Shown: piece by piece, positions 42,473 through 52,436 of the stretch
Numbering within the stretch: the stretch's first letter is position 1
How the letters are laid out: the number at the start of each line of letters is the position of its first letter
NCBI GenBank assembly: GCA_021768625.1
Contig: JAETUM010000012.1
Location: 1-57,281 of the forward strand
Direction of reading: 5' to 3'
Origin: Candidatus Stoquefichus sp.
GTDB lineage: Bacteria > Bacillota_I > Bacilli_A > Erysipelotrichales > Coprobacillaceae
DNA length: 57,281 nt
The notes under the pieces: model-generated
Database searches by the model: none
Seen by the model: the letters and a program-made list of their open reading frames with translations, nothing else
Told to the model about the DNA's origin: nothing
Position numbers and translations under genes: made by a program

Positions 42473-43822
42473 ATGAGAAAAGGTGGAACAACTGATTTAA
42501 TACATGGTTCAATAGCAAAATCAATCTTTTGGTTTTCGATACCGTTATTAGTTGGAAATTTATTTCAACAACTCTATAATACTTTTGATTCTTATGTTGT
42601 AGGAAATTATGTAGGTAAGGAAGCACTTGCTGCTGTGGGAGCAGCTTCACCCATTATTAATATGTTAATTGGTTTTTTTATGGGATTGGCGACAGGAGCA
42701 GGTGTTATTATTGCTCAATATTTTGGAGCAGGTGATAATAATCATTTAAAAAAAGCAGTTCATAGTTCTGCGGCTTTAACACTTGTTATGTCTGTATTGT
42801 TAACTGTTTTAGGTATTTTTGGAACTGATCCAATGTTACACGCAGTAGGAATTCCTGCTGATGTATTTCCAGAATCTTCAACATATTTATCAATATATTT
42901 TGCTGGTATTTGTTTTGCTCTTATTTATAATATGGGTTCAGGAATATTAAGAGCTATTGGTGATTCAAAAAGACCATTATATTTTTTAGTTATTGCATGT
43001 ATTGTTAATATTATTCTGGATTTTTTATTTGTTAAATATTTGAAGTGGGGTGTAGCTGGAGCAGGATATGCGACATTAATTGCCCAGGCAATAAGTGCTT
43101 TAATGATTGTATATGTTTTGATTAAGTCAGAGGGAGCACATCAACTGATTATAAAAGATATTCGTTTTGATATGCCAATTCTTAAAAAGATTATTATGGT
43201 GGGATTGCCAACAGGATTACAACAAAGTATAGTTTCTTTATCTAATTTAGTTGTTCAGTCTTACGTCAATGCCTTTGGATCAAGTGTTGTTGCTGGATAT
43301 TCAGCAAGTATAAGAATTGATGGATTTGTCAATTTACCATTACAAAGCTTTAATATGGCTATTACGACTTTCGTTGGTCAAAATATTGGTGCTAAGCAAT
43401 ATGATCGTGTTAAGCAAGGAACGAAGAGTGCTATGGCAATGACATTTGCAGTTATTGCTACAATAGCTGTGATCTTATTCTTATATGGAGAGAGTTTTAT
43501 AGCAGTCTTTAATAGTGAACCTGATGTTATACAAGCAGGACGTACAATGCAATTAGCATTTGTTCCTTTCTATATTGTTTTACCAATTGTTCAAATCTAT
43601 AATGGTGTATTAAGAGGAGCAGGAAAATCATCTGTTCCAATGTATATTATGGTTTTCAATTTTGTTATATTAAGACAAATTTATTTATTATTTGTTACAA
43701 AAATAACAACAAGTGTTTATTATGTGTTTATGGGATGGCCAGTAACGTGGGTAACTTGTGCTCTTATGTTTATTGTTTATTATCATAAAGTGAATTGGCT
43801 AAATGAAAATAGCGCTCTATAG
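42473..43822 (+). CDS. MATE-family efflux transporter
   Basis: 449 residues from ATG 42,473; AGAGGG lies 8 bases before it, whereas the ATG at 42,452 has none. Twelve TM segments in two homologous halves; opens SIAKSIFWFSIPLLVGNLFQQLYNTFDSYVVGNYVG, typical of DinF/NorM-like MATE pumps. It exports drugs or metabolites using a Na+ or H+ gradient. GTGTATAATATC upstream is a likely -10 box. Confidence 0.93.
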   Translation: MRKGGTTDLIHGSIAKSIFWFSIPLLVGNLFQQLYNTFDSYVVGNYVGKEALAAVGAASPIINMLIGFFMGLATGAGVIIAQYFGAGDNNHLKKAVHSSAALTLVMSVLLTVLGIFGTDPMLHAVGIPADVFPESSTYLSIYFAGICFALIYNMGSGILRAIGDSKRPLYFLVIACIVNIILDFLFVKYLKWGVAGAGYATLIAQAISALMIVYVLIKSEGAHQLIIKDIRFDMPILKKIIMVGLPTGLQQSIVSLSNLVVQSYVNAFGSSVVAGYSASIRIDGFVNLPLQSFNMAITTFVGQNIGAKQYDRVKQGTKSAMAMTFAVIATIAVILFLYGESFIAVFNSEPDVIQAGRTMQLAFVPFYIVLPIVQIYNGVLRGAGKSSVPMYIMVFNFVILRQIYLLFVTKITTSVYYVFMGWPVTWVTCALMFIVYYHKVNWLNENSAL

Positions 43823-43833
43823 AGCGTTATTTT
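43811..43833. terminator. Bidirectional terminator between the MATE gene and ispH
   Basis: CGCTCTA / TAGAGCG, extended by A-T and G-T pairs, with a T-run to the right. It overlaps the last MATE codons. Confidence 0.75.
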
Positions 43834-44744
43834 TAGTCTAATATTTTAGATTTTTCAATAGTTGGCTTGATAAAAGTTTCTTTATTTGTTTCATCAAATT
43901 GTTTTAAAAATTCAATAACTTGATTTGTAAGATATGTAGGTGTGGATGCACCAGAAGAAACTGCAGCCTTTTTCTTTCCTTTCAAGCAATTAATATTGAG
44001 ATCCTGTAAACTTTCAATCATATGAACTTCTTTGTTTTGGCCTGCAATAGAAGCAAGTTTTTGAGTATTGTGAGAGTGAGGATCTCCTACAATAAAAACA
44101 ATATCTACATCATTATCAATATTGTGAATAGCTTCTTGTCTAATTTGTGTGGCTGTACATATTTCTTTAGCTATTTCAAGATGAGGGAGAATACCCTTGG
44201 CATACTCGCATAAATCATATACATCATATAAAGACATAGTTGTTTGATTTGTAATAATGTAATGCTTTTGTTTGTCCATTTTATGAATATCTTCTTTACA
44301 AGTGATTAAGTGAATTTTTTCTTTATCGATAGAAATAGCTCCTTCAGCTTCAGGATGTCCATTCTTACCAATATATAAGATTTCATAACCTTGATTTAAC
44401 TTATCTTTTATTAAATCATGTGTTTTAATAACATCTAGACATGAAGCATCTATAATATTTAAATTTTTTTCTTTAGCTTTTTTAAAGACTTGATCACTTG
44501 CTCCATGAGCAGTAATAATAACAGTACCTTTATCAATTTCATCTAATAATTCTAAACGTGTTTTTCCTTTTGCATCAATTGTTTGTATTCCCAAATCTTC
44601 TAATGCTTTAACAATATATTGATTATGAACAATCATTCCAAGAATATAAACATTTTGGTATTGTTGACTTGCCTTTTTAGCAATATTAATAGCTCTTACG
44701 ACTCCTTTACAATATCCTCTAGGCACTATCGCTTTAACTAACAT
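43833..44744 (-). CDS. ispH: 4-Hydroxy-3-methylbut-2-enyl diphosphate reductase
   Basis: 303 residues. The three [4Fe-4S] Cys are at about 13 (RGYCKGVVRA), 102 (DASCLDV) and 196 (EICTATQIRQEA); VHN and AHGAS bind the substrate. The middle motif is ASCLDV where most have ATCPxV. Last step of the MEP isoprenoid route; ispG is also in this window. It is followed by yqfQ upstream on the same strand. Confidence 0.95.
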   Translation of the reverse strand: MLVKAIVPRGYCKGVVRAINIAKKASQQYQNVYILGMIVHNQYIVKALEDLGIQTIDAKGKTRLELLDEIDKGTVIITAHGASDQVFKKAKEKNLNIIDASCLDVIKTHDLIKDKLNQGYEILYIGKNGHPEAEGAISIDKEKIHLITCKEDIHKMDKQKHYIITNQTTMSLYDVYDLCEYAKGILPHLEIAKEICTATQIRQEAIHNIDNDVDIVFIVGDPHSHNTQKLASIAGQNKEVHMIESLQDLNINCLKGKKKAAVSSGASTPTYLTNQVIEFLKQFDETNKETFIKPTIEKSKILD

Positions 44745-44796
44745 GGAATATCACCTCTATATTATTATAGCATAGTTTATTTTTATTTATAATAAT

Positions 44797-44816
44797 AAAA
44801 GCCTTTACAGGCTTTT
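44797..44816 (-). terminator. Terminator of yqfQ
   Basis: AAAAGCCT / AGGCTTTT with loop TTAC; T-run in both directions. It contains part of the yqfQ stop codon. Confidence 0.75.
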
Positions 44817-45153
44817 ATAACATATTTTCAAAAACTTCACTTTCTTCATTAACGCTATTATCTATTTCATTGTCAATTTCATCAAAGTCAAATTGTTTGA
44901 CTGCTTTCACAACTCTAAAGGCAGTAGAAGCATTATGCAAAACTGGTCTTAATTGATTGATAATAGGAATCATTTGATTAACTGTATATAAAGTCTTTTG
45001 TGCAGTTCTTAAAGTTGATGACATTGAGATTTGATTTAATGAGTATTTCATAGATTGCAAAAGTGATGGCTTTTGGTACATAGGCATCATTGGATATTGA
45101 GGATAATATGGTGGCATAAATTGGTTGAAATCATTAGGATATTGTGGGTACAT
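44815..45153 (-). CDS. yqfQ: YqfQ/VrrA-like protein
   Basis: 112 residues. A Pro/Tyr/Met-rich N-terminus (about 1-30, PPYYPQYPMMPMYQKP) precedes an amphipathic helical part (RTAQKTLYTVNQMIPIINQLRPVL) and an acidic tail. This is the YqfQ-like layout, and the place next to ispH and before cshB-nfo is the same as yqfP-yqfQ-yqfR-yqfS in Bacillus. Function unknown. AGGAGGTGTTATTTT precedes the ATG. Here a terminator stands between it and ispH. Confidence 0.75.
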   Translation of the reverse strand: MYPQYPNDFNQFMPPYYPQYPMMPMYQKPSLLQSMKYSLNQISMSSTLRTAQKTLYTVNQMIPIINQLRPVLHNASTAFRVVKAVKQFDFDEIDNEIDNSVNEESEVFENML

Positions 45154-45265
45154 AAAATAACACCTCCTATATTAGTATATGGATAAAGTGAAGGATTGTG
45201 ATATTTTATTTGTTTTGCAAGTGAAAAGACAATATTTTATAATAGAGAATAAGGAGGATAAGAGA

Positions 45266-46618
45266 ATGTTTAAGAAAATCATATGTATCTTATTAGTGAT
45301 ATTTATAGTAGGGTGTCATCATCAATCATCAAATGATAAACAACAGTCTCAATTAAAAGAAGAAACAATACAGGATAACCAATCTAAAAAGTTATATTTG
45401 AAAGGGACTCAAATAGTAGATAAACAAGGGAATAATGTGCAGCTTAAAGGTCTTTCAACACATGGATTATCATGGTTTCCAGAATATGTAACGAAAGAAA
45501 CATTTCAAAGTTTAAAAGAAGATTTTCAAATTAATACAATTCGTTTAGCAATGTATACTGAAGAATATAATGGATATTGTAGTGGAGATGAAAAGAATAG
45601 AGAAGAATTAAAACAATTAATTGATAGAGGGGTACAATATGCTAAAGAATTAGATATGTATGTTATTATAGATTGGCATATTTTAAGTGATGGAAATCCT
45701 CTTAAAAATATAGAAGAATCTAAAAAGTTTTTTGATGAAATGGCTCAAAAGTATAAAGATGAAGAACATATACTCTATGAAATATGTAACGAGCCTAATC
45801 AAACATCATGGCAAGAAATAGAAACATACGCCAAAGAGATTATTCCTATTATTAGAAAATATAATAAAGATGCTCTTATAATTGTTGGAACACCTAATTG
45901 GTCACAAGAAGTAGACACAATAACAAAATTAGATGATCAAAATATATTATATGCTTTACATTTTTATGCTGATACACATAAAGAAGATTTACGTCTTAAA
46001 TTTAAAACAGCTTTAGATAAAGGAATACCAATTTTTGTCAGTGAATTTGGAATATGTGATGCAAGTGGAAATGGAAGTATTAATAAAGAAGAAGCAACAA
46101 AGTGGTTGAATTTATTGGATGAGAATCATGTGAGTTATGTAGCTTGGAATATATCACATAAAAGTGAAACAAGTGCTATTTTTAATTCACAAGTTAATAA
46201 AACAAGTGGTTTTTTAGATGATGATTATTCTGAATCTGGAAAGTGGTTAAAGGATTATTTTACACATAATGAAGTATCTTCTGATAAAAAGAATGAAAGT
46301 TTGAATAATGGAGATATAGAAATTATTGTAAATAAAGAAAACTCATGGCAAGAGAATCAAAAGAACATGGCACAATGGGTTGTTTCTATTGATAATCACA
46401 AAGAGACAATATCTGATTGGACGATTCAGATAACATTTGATAATCCTTTTGAAGTTTCACAATATTGGAATTTTGAATATCAGATTGATGGCAATACATT
46501 AATTATGAAACCAACTGATTATAATCAAGAAATTAAAATAAATGAAACAATTGGTCAGTTAGGTATGATTTTAAAGAGTGATAATGAATTAAAGGTAAAA
46601 AGTGCCATTATAAAATAG
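45266..46618 (+). CDS. GH5 endoglucanase-like lipoprotein with C-terminal cellulose-binding-like domain
   Basis: 450 residues from ATG 45,266 (AAGGAGGATAAGAG before it). The lipobox IFIVGC (Cys at about 14) predicts a lipid anchor on the outer face. The GH5 barrel (about 50-340) has LKGLSTHGLSWFP, the acid/base Glu in EICNEPNQ (about 176) and the nucleophile Glu in FVSEFGICD (about 259), closest to bacterial GH5_2 cellulases. Residues about 360-450 resemble a CBM2-type beta-sandwich. It should cut beta-1,4-glucans. It interrupts the otherwise conserved order ispH-yqfQ-cshB-nfo, suggesting later insertion. Confidence 0.9.
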   Translation: MFKKIICILLVIFIVGCHHQSSNDKQQSQLKEETIQDNQSKKLYLKGTQIVDKQGNNVQLKGLSTHGLSWFPEYVTKETFQSLKEDFQINTIRLAMYTEEYNGYCSGDEKNREELKQLIDRGVQYAKELDMYVIIDWHILSDGNPLKNIEESKKFFDEMAQKYKDEEHILYEICNEPNQTSWQEIETYAKEIIPIIRKYNKDALIIVGTPNWSQEVDTITKLDDQNILYALHFYADTHKEDLRLKFKTALDKGIPIFVSEFGICDASGNGSINKEEATKWLNLLDENHVSYVAWNISHKSETSAIFNSQVNKTSGFLDDDYSESGKWLKDYFTHNEVSSDKKNESLNNGDIEIIVNKENSWQENQKNMAQWVVSIDNHKETISDWTIQITFDNPFEVSQYWNFEYQIDGNTLIMKPTDYNQEIKINETIGQLGMILKSDNELKVKSAIIK

Positions 46619-46677
46619 TTTTTTGCTTTTTTTAGTTTTTTAGTGTATAATCAAGTGGCTTGAAAGGAGGCGTTATA

Positions 46678-48048
46678 ATGAAATTATTTGAAAATTACCA
46701 ATTTCAACCATTTGTTAAAGAAACGATAGCTGAGATGAAATTTCAATCTCCTACACAAATACAAAAACAAATTATACCATTAGTTTATAAACGTAGAGAT
46801 GTTATTGGAATATCTCAAACAGGTACAGGGAAAACACATGCATTTCTTATACCTATTATGGATATGATAGATGTAGAAGAGGATTGTGTTCAAGCAGTTA
46901 TAACTGCACCAACAAGAGAGTTGGCATCACAAATTTATGAAAATGCAAAATTATTTATGAAGTATAATAAGGAACTAAGAGTTTCATTGATTATAGGTGG
47001 GAGTGATAAGCAAAAGGCAATTGATAAATTATCAACACAACCACATATTGTTATAGGGACTCCTGGAAGAATAAAGGATTTATCCTTAGATGAGCAAGCT
47101 TTGAAGATTACAACAGCAGATATTTTTGTGATTGATGAAGCTGACATGACTTTGGAATTTGGTTATCTAGAGGACATAGATGCTATTTTAGGAAAGATGA
47201 AAGAAAATCTTCAAATGATGGTCTTTTCAGCAACAATACCACAGACATTAAGACCATTCCTTCAAAAATATATGCATACTCCTAAAATTATTGAAATTGA
47301 TGAAAAATTAACATCATCACGAAATGTTGCTCATTACCTTGTTCCAACAAAACATAGAGATCGTTATGTTGTTTTAAGAGAAATTATGAATATTATTGAT
47401 CCATATATATGTATTATTTTTTGTAATAAAAGAAAAGAGGCTGCAACATTAACACATCAATTAAGAGAAGATGGGTTTAAGGTTGGAGAAATTCATGGAG
47501 ATTTAGAACCAAGGGAAAGACGTCAAATGATGCGACGTATTAAAAACATGGAATATCAATATATTGTAGGAACAGATATTGCAGCAAGAGGAATTGATAT
47601 AGATGGTGCAAGCCATATTATTAATATGGAATTTCCTACAGAATTAGACTTCTATATTCATCGTAGTGGACGATGTGGAAGAGGTAAATATACTGGTGAA
47701 TGTTATAGTATGTATGATACAAGTAATGAAAGTATTGTTCATGCTTTAGAGAAAAAAGGTATTACTTTTGAAATGAAGGAACTGAAAGGGAATCAATTTG
47801 TTGATTCTAAAGATAGAGAAAAACGTAAGTCAAGAGTTAAACATCAAAGTGATTTAGAAAAGAAAATTTCTTCTATTGTGAGAAAACCAAAAAAAGTAAA
47901 GCCAGGATATAAAAAGAAAAGAAAAAGAGAAATTGATCAATTAGTGCGAAAAGAAAGACGTGCAATGATTCAACAAGATATTAAACGTCAAAAGAAAGAA
48001 CGTGCAAAACAAGCACAAAGAGAAAAGAGAGAAAGAGAGGCTGAATAA
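46678..48048 (+). CDS. cshB: DEAD-box RNA helicase CshB
   Basis: 456 residues from ATG 46,678 (AAAGGAGG before it). Q motif [10 protein letters not shown], Walker [16 protein letters not shown] (variant DEAD), [14 protein letters not shown] and HRSGRCGRG are all present. The C-terminal 80 residues are very basic ([16 protein letters not shown]), for RNA binding, as in CshB. Acts in ribosome assembly, mRNA decay and cold adaptation. nfo starts 1 base after its stop. GTGTATAATCAAG upstream holds the -10 box. Confidence 0.92.
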   Translation: MKLFENYQFQPFVKETIAEMKFQSPTQIQKQIIPLVYKRRDVIGISQTGTGKTHAFLIPIMDMIDVEEDCVQAVITAPTRELASQIYENAKLFMKYNKELRVSLIIGGSDKQKAIDKLSTQPHIVIGTPGRIKDLSLDEQALKITTADIFVIDEADMTLEFGYLEDIDAILGKMKENLQMMVFSATIPQTLRPFLQKYMHTPKIIEIDEKLTSSRNVAHYLVPTKHRDRYVVLREIMNIIDPYICIIFCNKRKEAATLTHQLREDGFKVGEIHGDLEPRERRQMMRRIKNMEYQYIVGTDIAARGIDIDGASHIINMEFPTELDFYIHRSGRCGRGKYTGECYSMYDTSNESIVHALEKKGITFEMKELKGNQFVDSKDREKRKSRVKHQSDLEKKISSIVRKPKKVKPGYKKKRKREIDQLVRKERRAMIQQDIKRQKKERAKQAQREKREREAE

Positions 48049-48049
48049 G

Positions 48050-48913
48050 ATGTTAAAAATTGGTAGTCATGTATCAATGAATGGTAAAGAAATGATGTTA
48101 GGATCTGTAAAAGAGGCTCTTTCTTATGGAGCAACAACATTTATGTTTTATACTGGTGCTCCTCAAAATACAGCAAGAAAGCCAATTAGTCAATTACGAG
48201 TTGAAGAAGCAAAGGCGTTAATGGAAGAAAACAATATGAATATTGATGATATTGTTGTTCATGCACCTTATATCATTAATTTAGCAAATACTATTAAGCC
48301 AGAAACATTTGATTTAGCAGTTAGCTTTTTAAAACAAGAAATTGAAAGATGTGAAGCGATTGGTGCTTCAAGACTTGTTTTACATCCAGGTTCACATGTT
48401 AAAGCTGGGGATGAAGCTGGACTTGAACAAATTGTCAAAGGATTAAATATGGTTTTAAAACCTGATCAAAAAGTTAGAATTGCTCTTGAAACAATGGCAG
48501 GTAAGGGAAGTGAATTGGGCAGAACTTTTGATCAAATTCAATATATGATTAAAAACGTTGAATATAATGAACTTCTTGGTGTTTGTTTAGATACATGTCA
48601 CTTAAATGATGCAGGGTATGATTTATCTCAATTTGATGAGTTATTAGAAGAATTTGATGAAAAAATTGGTCTTGATCGTTTATTGGTTGTTCATGTTAAT
48701 GATTCTAAAAATGAAAGAGGAGCACATAAAGATCGTCATGAAAATATTGGATATGGTCATATTGGATTTGAAATTCTTAATAAGGTTGTTCATCATCCAA
48801 AATTAAAAGATGTTCCTAAAATATTAGAAACACCTTATATTGATGGTAAGGCTCCTTATAAAGAAGAAATTGAAATGTTTAAGAATCAAACTTTTAATAG
48901 TGGGCTGAAATAA
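48050..48913 (+). CDS. nfo: Endonuclease IV (AP endonuclease)
   Basis: 287 residues from ATG 48,050. Opens [19 protein letters not shown]; zinc ligands are visible in [63 protein letters not shown]. It cuts abasic sites in base-excision repair. Linked to cshB as in Bacillus. Its last 28 bases overlap the convergent small gene. Confidence 0.96.
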   Translation: MLKIGSHVSMNGKEMMLGSVKEALSYGATTFMFYTGAPQNTARKPISQLRVEEAKALMEENNMNIDDIVVHAPYIINLANTIKPETFDLAVSFLKQEIERCEAIGASRLVLHPGSHVKAGDEAGLEQIVKGLNMVLKPDQKVRIALETMAGKGSELGRTFDQIQYMIKNVEYNELLGVCLDTCHLNDAGYDLSQFDELLEEFDEKIGLDRLLVVHVNDSKNERGAHKDRHENIGYGHIGFEILNKVVHHPKLKDVPKILETPYIDGKAPYKEEIEMFKNQTFNSGLK

Positions 48914-49140
48914 TGATTTAATAAAAATATAATTTTTTGACAAGTGTGTTCACTTGTCAATTTTTTTATATAGTTCTCTATAACAAATTGGTATTCATCA
49001 TTCACTATAGCATAAGAATTATTTTTAATCATTTGAAAAATCTGATGCTTTAAATGATCATCAATATCTATATCAAACTCATTTAAAAGTATTATAAATT
49101 CATTAATTTCCAGTTTAGATATACATTCGCGTTTGGTCAT
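48886..49140 (-). CDS. Small protein of unknown function
   Basis: 84 residues, preceded by AAAGGAGGAAGTCA, a strong ribosome site. The body (about 1-58) is helical and charged ([28 protein letters not shown]); the end ([19 protein letters not shown]) is encoded across the nfo terminator hairpin, so it may be read only when the hairpin fails. No family recognised. Confidence 0.6.
   Translation of the reverse strand: MTKRECISKLEINEFIILLNEFDIDIDDHLKHQIFQMIKNNSYAIVNDEYQFVIENYIKKLTSEHTCQKIIFLLNHYFSPLLKV
48937..48967. terminator. Terminator of cshB-nfo
   Basis: TTGACAAGTG / CACTTGTCAA with loop TGTT and seven T. A-rich sequence on the other side makes it usable from the minus strand too. Confidence 0.85.
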
Positions 49141-49184
49141 TGACTTCCTCCTTTAAAACATCATATGCCTTAAAGAAGAAAATA

Positions 49185-49206
49185 GAACTCTAATTATTTA
49201 GAGTTC
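49185..49206 (-). terminator. Terminator of the EIIB-ROK gene
   Basis: GAACTCTAA / TTAGAGTTC, loop of 4, followed on the minus strand by TATTTTCTTC. Nearly the same hairpin ends ispG at 50,703. Confidence 0.75.
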
Positions 49207-50617
49207 ATGATTTCTTATCAAAGTAATCAACACATAATTGAGTGACACCATCTAACATATAAGAACTAGCATCTTTAATGTAATAAAACTTTGGTAAAAA
49301 TTCTTCAGGAATAAAAGAATTTAATTTATTTTTAATCTCATCCATATTTGGAGTCATAGGAGAACATATTGCGACAGCTTCAGGCCCCATTGTACAAATA
49401 GTAGGTAAAAGGGCTTTGGTAACAACTTCTACCGCTCCTTGTTCTGTTAAAACAAGTTTATGCAGATTGTCAGAAAACTGCATACGTTTAATAAAATACT
49501 TCAATTCACCAGCAACACCATTTTTTCCTAGGATAAGCTTTTTGTTTGCGATAATACCTTGACCACCAACACCAAAACCAAACTGTTGTGAATGATATAC
49601 AATATTTTCATATTCAGGATGTTCTAATGAAAACCCAATAGCAGCAGCATTTGCATTATTACAAATAACAACATCAATATTATATTTCTTTTCAAATTCT
49701 TCTTTAATATCAAAGGCTTCTTCTTTATAAGTTAAATTTTTTAATTTATTATCATCACTTATAATACCAGGTGTTGCTATACCTATAATGTCAACATAAG
49801 AATACTTTAATAATATTGTGTCTATAATATCACATAAATCATAAATATTCATCGAAGGTTTAATAATAAGATTGCTGTCAATAACTTCACATTTCTCTTT
49901 TAAACGATAGAATATTTTGGCTTGTGCTTTATTTAATGAAATGACAATTGATAAAATACGTTTTGTATATTCAATACAATGAGAAGACTTTTCTGTTTTT
50001 TCTTCCTTTTTATTTGTATGGAAAGATTCTAGTTCATTTTGTATAAATTTAATTGTGGATAAAGCATCATATGAAGCAAAAACAGCTGTTGGAATTTGAA
50101 GAACCAGTTTTTCAGGTAAACTTTCTTTTAAACGATTAAGCATATATCCTATCTGAGGGGCAATTAAAACAACATCATATTGATCAACTTCTTCGTATAT
50201 ACTTAAATACGAAACAGCATTAAAATGATAATCTAATCCTAGCATTTCAACCATTGAGTTTAAATTTTCAGCAAACATCGATGTTGTAAGTCCAGCACTA
50301 CAAGATAATAAGACTTTTAATGTTTTTTCATTTTTTAAATTGATAAGTGTTTCTACCATTTCATCATATAACTGTTTGGCATGAGCTTCATCACTTAATT
50401 CAAAATGTAAGTAGAATTTAACAGAATCATCTTTTTTTGAAACAATAGAGAACTCAACGATAGTTCCTTCATCAATCTGAGTAAATTGAATTGATGCTTC
50501 CCCATATTCTGTTAATAATTTAATGTTATCATCATTTTCTAATTTTATGTCATAATCATCTCCATTATGCTCCAATACCCATGCTTTAAAATCAAAAACA
50601 TTATTTTCTTCACTCAT
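49205..50617 (-). CDS. Fusion of a PTS EIIB (cellobiose/lactose-type) domain with a ROK domain
   Basis: 470 residues in three parts. Residues 1-95 are a beta-rich domain of unknown type. About 98-195 is a Lac/Cel-type EIIB: phospho-Cys106 in VLLSCSAGLTTSMFAENL, then DVVLIAPQIGYML. About 215-470 is a ROK fold (VDIIGIATPGIIS, GVGGQGIIANKKLILGKNG). In ROK kinases the catalytic Asp lies in NDxNAAA; here it reads NNANAAA (Asn321), and the zinc motif CxCGxxGC is absent, so it should not phosphorylate sugar. There is no HTH. It may sense both a sugar and the PTS phosphorylation state. No PTS permease lies nearby. AAAGGAGGTTATATA precedes the ATG. Confidence 0.82.
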   Translation of the reverse strand: MSEENNVFDFKAWVLEHNGDDYDIKLENDDNIKLLTEYGEASIQFTQIDEGTIVEFSIVSKKDDSVKFYLHFELSDEAHAKQLYDEMVETLINLKNEKTLKVLLSCSAGLTTSMFAENLNSMVEMLGLDYHFNAVSYLSIYEEVDQYDVVLIAPQIGYMLNRLKESLPEKLVLQIPTAVFASYDALSTIKFIQNELESFHTNKKEEKTEKSSHCIEYTKRILSIVISLNKAQAKIFYRLKEKCEVIDSNLIIKPSMNIYDLCDIIDTILLKYSYVDIIGIATPGIISDDNKLKNLTYKEEAFDIKEEFEKKYNIDVVICNNANAAAIGFSLEHPEYENIVYHSQQFGFGVGGQGIIANKKLILGKNGVAGELKYFIKRMQFSDNLHKLVLTEQGAVEVVTKALLPTICTMGPEAVAICSPMTPNMDEIKNKLNSFIPEEFLPKFYYIKDASSYMLDGVTQLCVDYFDKKS

Positions 50618-50702
50618 TATATAACCTCCTTTATTTATTATTCTAAAAAAATTATATCATAGTCTTTTCATTCTATAAAATAAAAAAGTAAACAAAGAAA
50701 AA

Positions 50703-50726
50703 GAACTCTAAAATGATTTAGAGTTC
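50703..50726 (-). terminator. Terminator of ispG
   Basis: GAACTCTAAA / TTTAGAGTTC, loop of 4, then TTTTTCTTTG on the minus strand. It overlaps the last ispG codons. Confidence 0.8.
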
Positions 50727-51775
50727 GTCATAAGAATAATTTCTTCCTTTAAAACATCAACAATATCTTCTTGTTTTACTTTTCTAATAATTTCTCCTTT
50801 TTTAATCAATAATCCCTCTTTTACTCCACCAGCAATAGCTATATCTGCATGTTTTGCTTCACCTGGACCATTGACAGCACATCCCATAACAGCCACAGTT
50901 ATATCTTTATGTATTGTGTTTAAAAAATCTTCTATTTCATGAACAATAGGGATAAGGTCATATTGTATTCTCCCACACGTCGGACATGAAATAAGCGTTG
51001 GAACATTTTGTATTAAGTTTAATTCTTTGAGTAAAATCTTAGCAACCTTAATTTCTTCTACAGGATCATCACTTAAAGAAACGCGAATTGTATTTCCAAT
51101 CCCTTGATATAATAAAGTTCCAATTCCTAAACTTGATTTAATTGTTCCACCAAGTGCAGTTCCTGCTTCAGTGACACCAATATGTAAAGGACAATCAAAT
51201 GTTTCACTTGCTAATTGATAAGCTTCTATAGTTAATAATGTATTTGATGATTTTAAAGATATGGCATAATCATGAAAATCAAGAGACTCTAAAATATCAA
51301 TATGTTTTTGAGCACTTTCAATCATCCCTTGAGCAGTAGGCTTACCATATTTCTCAAGAATATCTTTTTCAATAGAACCACTATTAACACCAATACGAAT
51401 AGGAATATGTTTCTCTTTACAAGCTTCAACAACAGCCTTTACCTTTTCAATAGAACCAATATTACCAGGATTAATTCTAATCTTATCAATTCCATTTTCA
51501 ATAGCAGTTAATGCTAATTTATAATCAAAATGTATATCAGCAACTATAGGAATATGAATGCTTTTTTTAATAGTAGAAATAGCTTTAGCATCTTCTTGGT
51601 CAAAAATAGCAACCCTAATTAATTCACATCCGGCTTCCTCTAATTGTAAAATTTGTTTAATAGTTTCTTCAGTATTTTTTGTTTTTGTATTACACATAGA
51701 TTGAATGATTACGTGATTATTACCACCTAATGTTAAATGACCTACTTGAAATGATCTTGTTTGATTTCTTAACAT
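50708..51775 (-). CDS. ispG: 4-Hydroxy-3-methylbut-2-en-1-yl diphosphate synthase (flavodoxin type)
   Basis: 355 residues. The TIM barrel opens [23 protein letters not shown]; the [4Fe-4S] ligands lie in [10 protein letters not shown] and [15 protein letters not shown]. Seventh enzyme of the MEP isoprenoid route; together with ispH it shows that this organism uses that route. AAAGAGAGGTTATTTT precedes the ATG. Confidence 0.96.
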   Translation of the reverse strand: MLRNQTRSFQVGHLTLGGNNHVIIQSMCNTKTKNTEETIKQILQLEEAGCELIRVAIFDQEDAKAISTIKKSIHIPIVADIHFDYKLALTAIENGIDKIRINPGNIGSIEKVKAVVEACKEKHIPIRIGVNSGSIEKDILEKYGKPTAQGMIESAQKHIDILESLDFHDYAISLKSSNTLLTIEAYQLASETFDCPLHIGVTEAGTALGGTIKSSLGIGTLLYQGIGNTIRVSLSDDPVEEIKVAKILLKELNLIQNVPTLISCPTCGRIQYDLIPIVHEIEDFLNTIHKDITVAVMGCAVNGPGEAKHADIAIAGGVKEGLLIKKGEIIRKVKQEDIVDVLKEEIILMTNSKSF

Positions 51776-52071
51776 AAAATAACCTCTCTTTTTTGTTTAT
51801 ATTATACCTTTGATTTCATTTGTTGTATACAAAAAGAATATTGAATTTTATTTACATTAGTTGAAAATCTAAGATGATTCAGTTAAACACCTCATACTAG
51901 GATGGGTATCTCTTGCTTTGAAAACTACAGCAGTTGTTATAATTTATCAAACGTGTTATATTAAGTATTGCAAGTGTTAGATAAAAATAAAGTGCTGGTA
52001 TGATAAACCTAATTATACTAACTTTGTTAAAGAAAGAATCATTGAGTTTAGTAAGGATAGAGTATTAGATT

Positions 52072-52230
52072 ATGGAGAGAAAATATAGAAATGCGTACTA
52101 TACAGGATTAATTGCTAGTTGTTTATATTGTCTTTATTTGTTAATAAATGAAGGGCTGGAAAGTGCTATACCTATTGTGTGTATATTCACTTTAATGAAT
52201 CTCGCTTTTTTTATAACAAAAGAAAATTGA
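52072..52230 (+). CDS. Possible 52-residue membrane protein in a degraded spacer
   Basis: ATG 52,072 encodes MERKYRNAYYTGLIASCLYC, LYLLINEG, then a second hydrophobic part (AIPIVCIFTLMNLAFFI) and stops at 52,230. The ribosome site is weak. Just before it, another frame holds a fragment (CWYDKPNYTNFVKERIIEFS) that stops at 52,089, so the spacer 51,776-52,278 looks like remains of lost genes. Otherwise I see nothing there. Confidence 0.35.
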   Translation: MERKYRNAYYTGLIASCLYCLYLLINEGLESAIPIVCIFTLMNLAFFITKEN

Positions 52231-52278
52231 TGTAATTATTATAGGTTTTTAAAATGTTTTTGTTGTTTGAAAATATTT

Positions 52279-52316
52279 AAAAGGAACAGTTTTTAATCCA
52301 ATGTCATTAAGTTAAG
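52279..52316 (+). repeat. Left terminal inverted repeat of the IS
   Basis: Begins AAAAGGAACAG and ends ATGTCATTAAGTTAAG. Inside it, 52,333-52,375 holds an ACCAGAA / TTCTGG hairpin followed by a T-run, which can stop read-through into the IS. Confidence 0.8.
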
Positions 52317-52436
52317 ATGACAATATTTTTACCAGAAACAATAGCGAATGAGAATTGTCTTCTGGTTTTTCATTTGTGCAAGCTGAAAAAGTGTAGTATT
52401 GATACTACATTTGTTAAGGTATATAATAAATAATGG

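Noticed and set aside
43833-44744. Damaged ispH because of DASCLDV in place of ATCPxV
   Set aside because: The Cys ligand and all other motifs are kept and the gene is full length; a natural variant.
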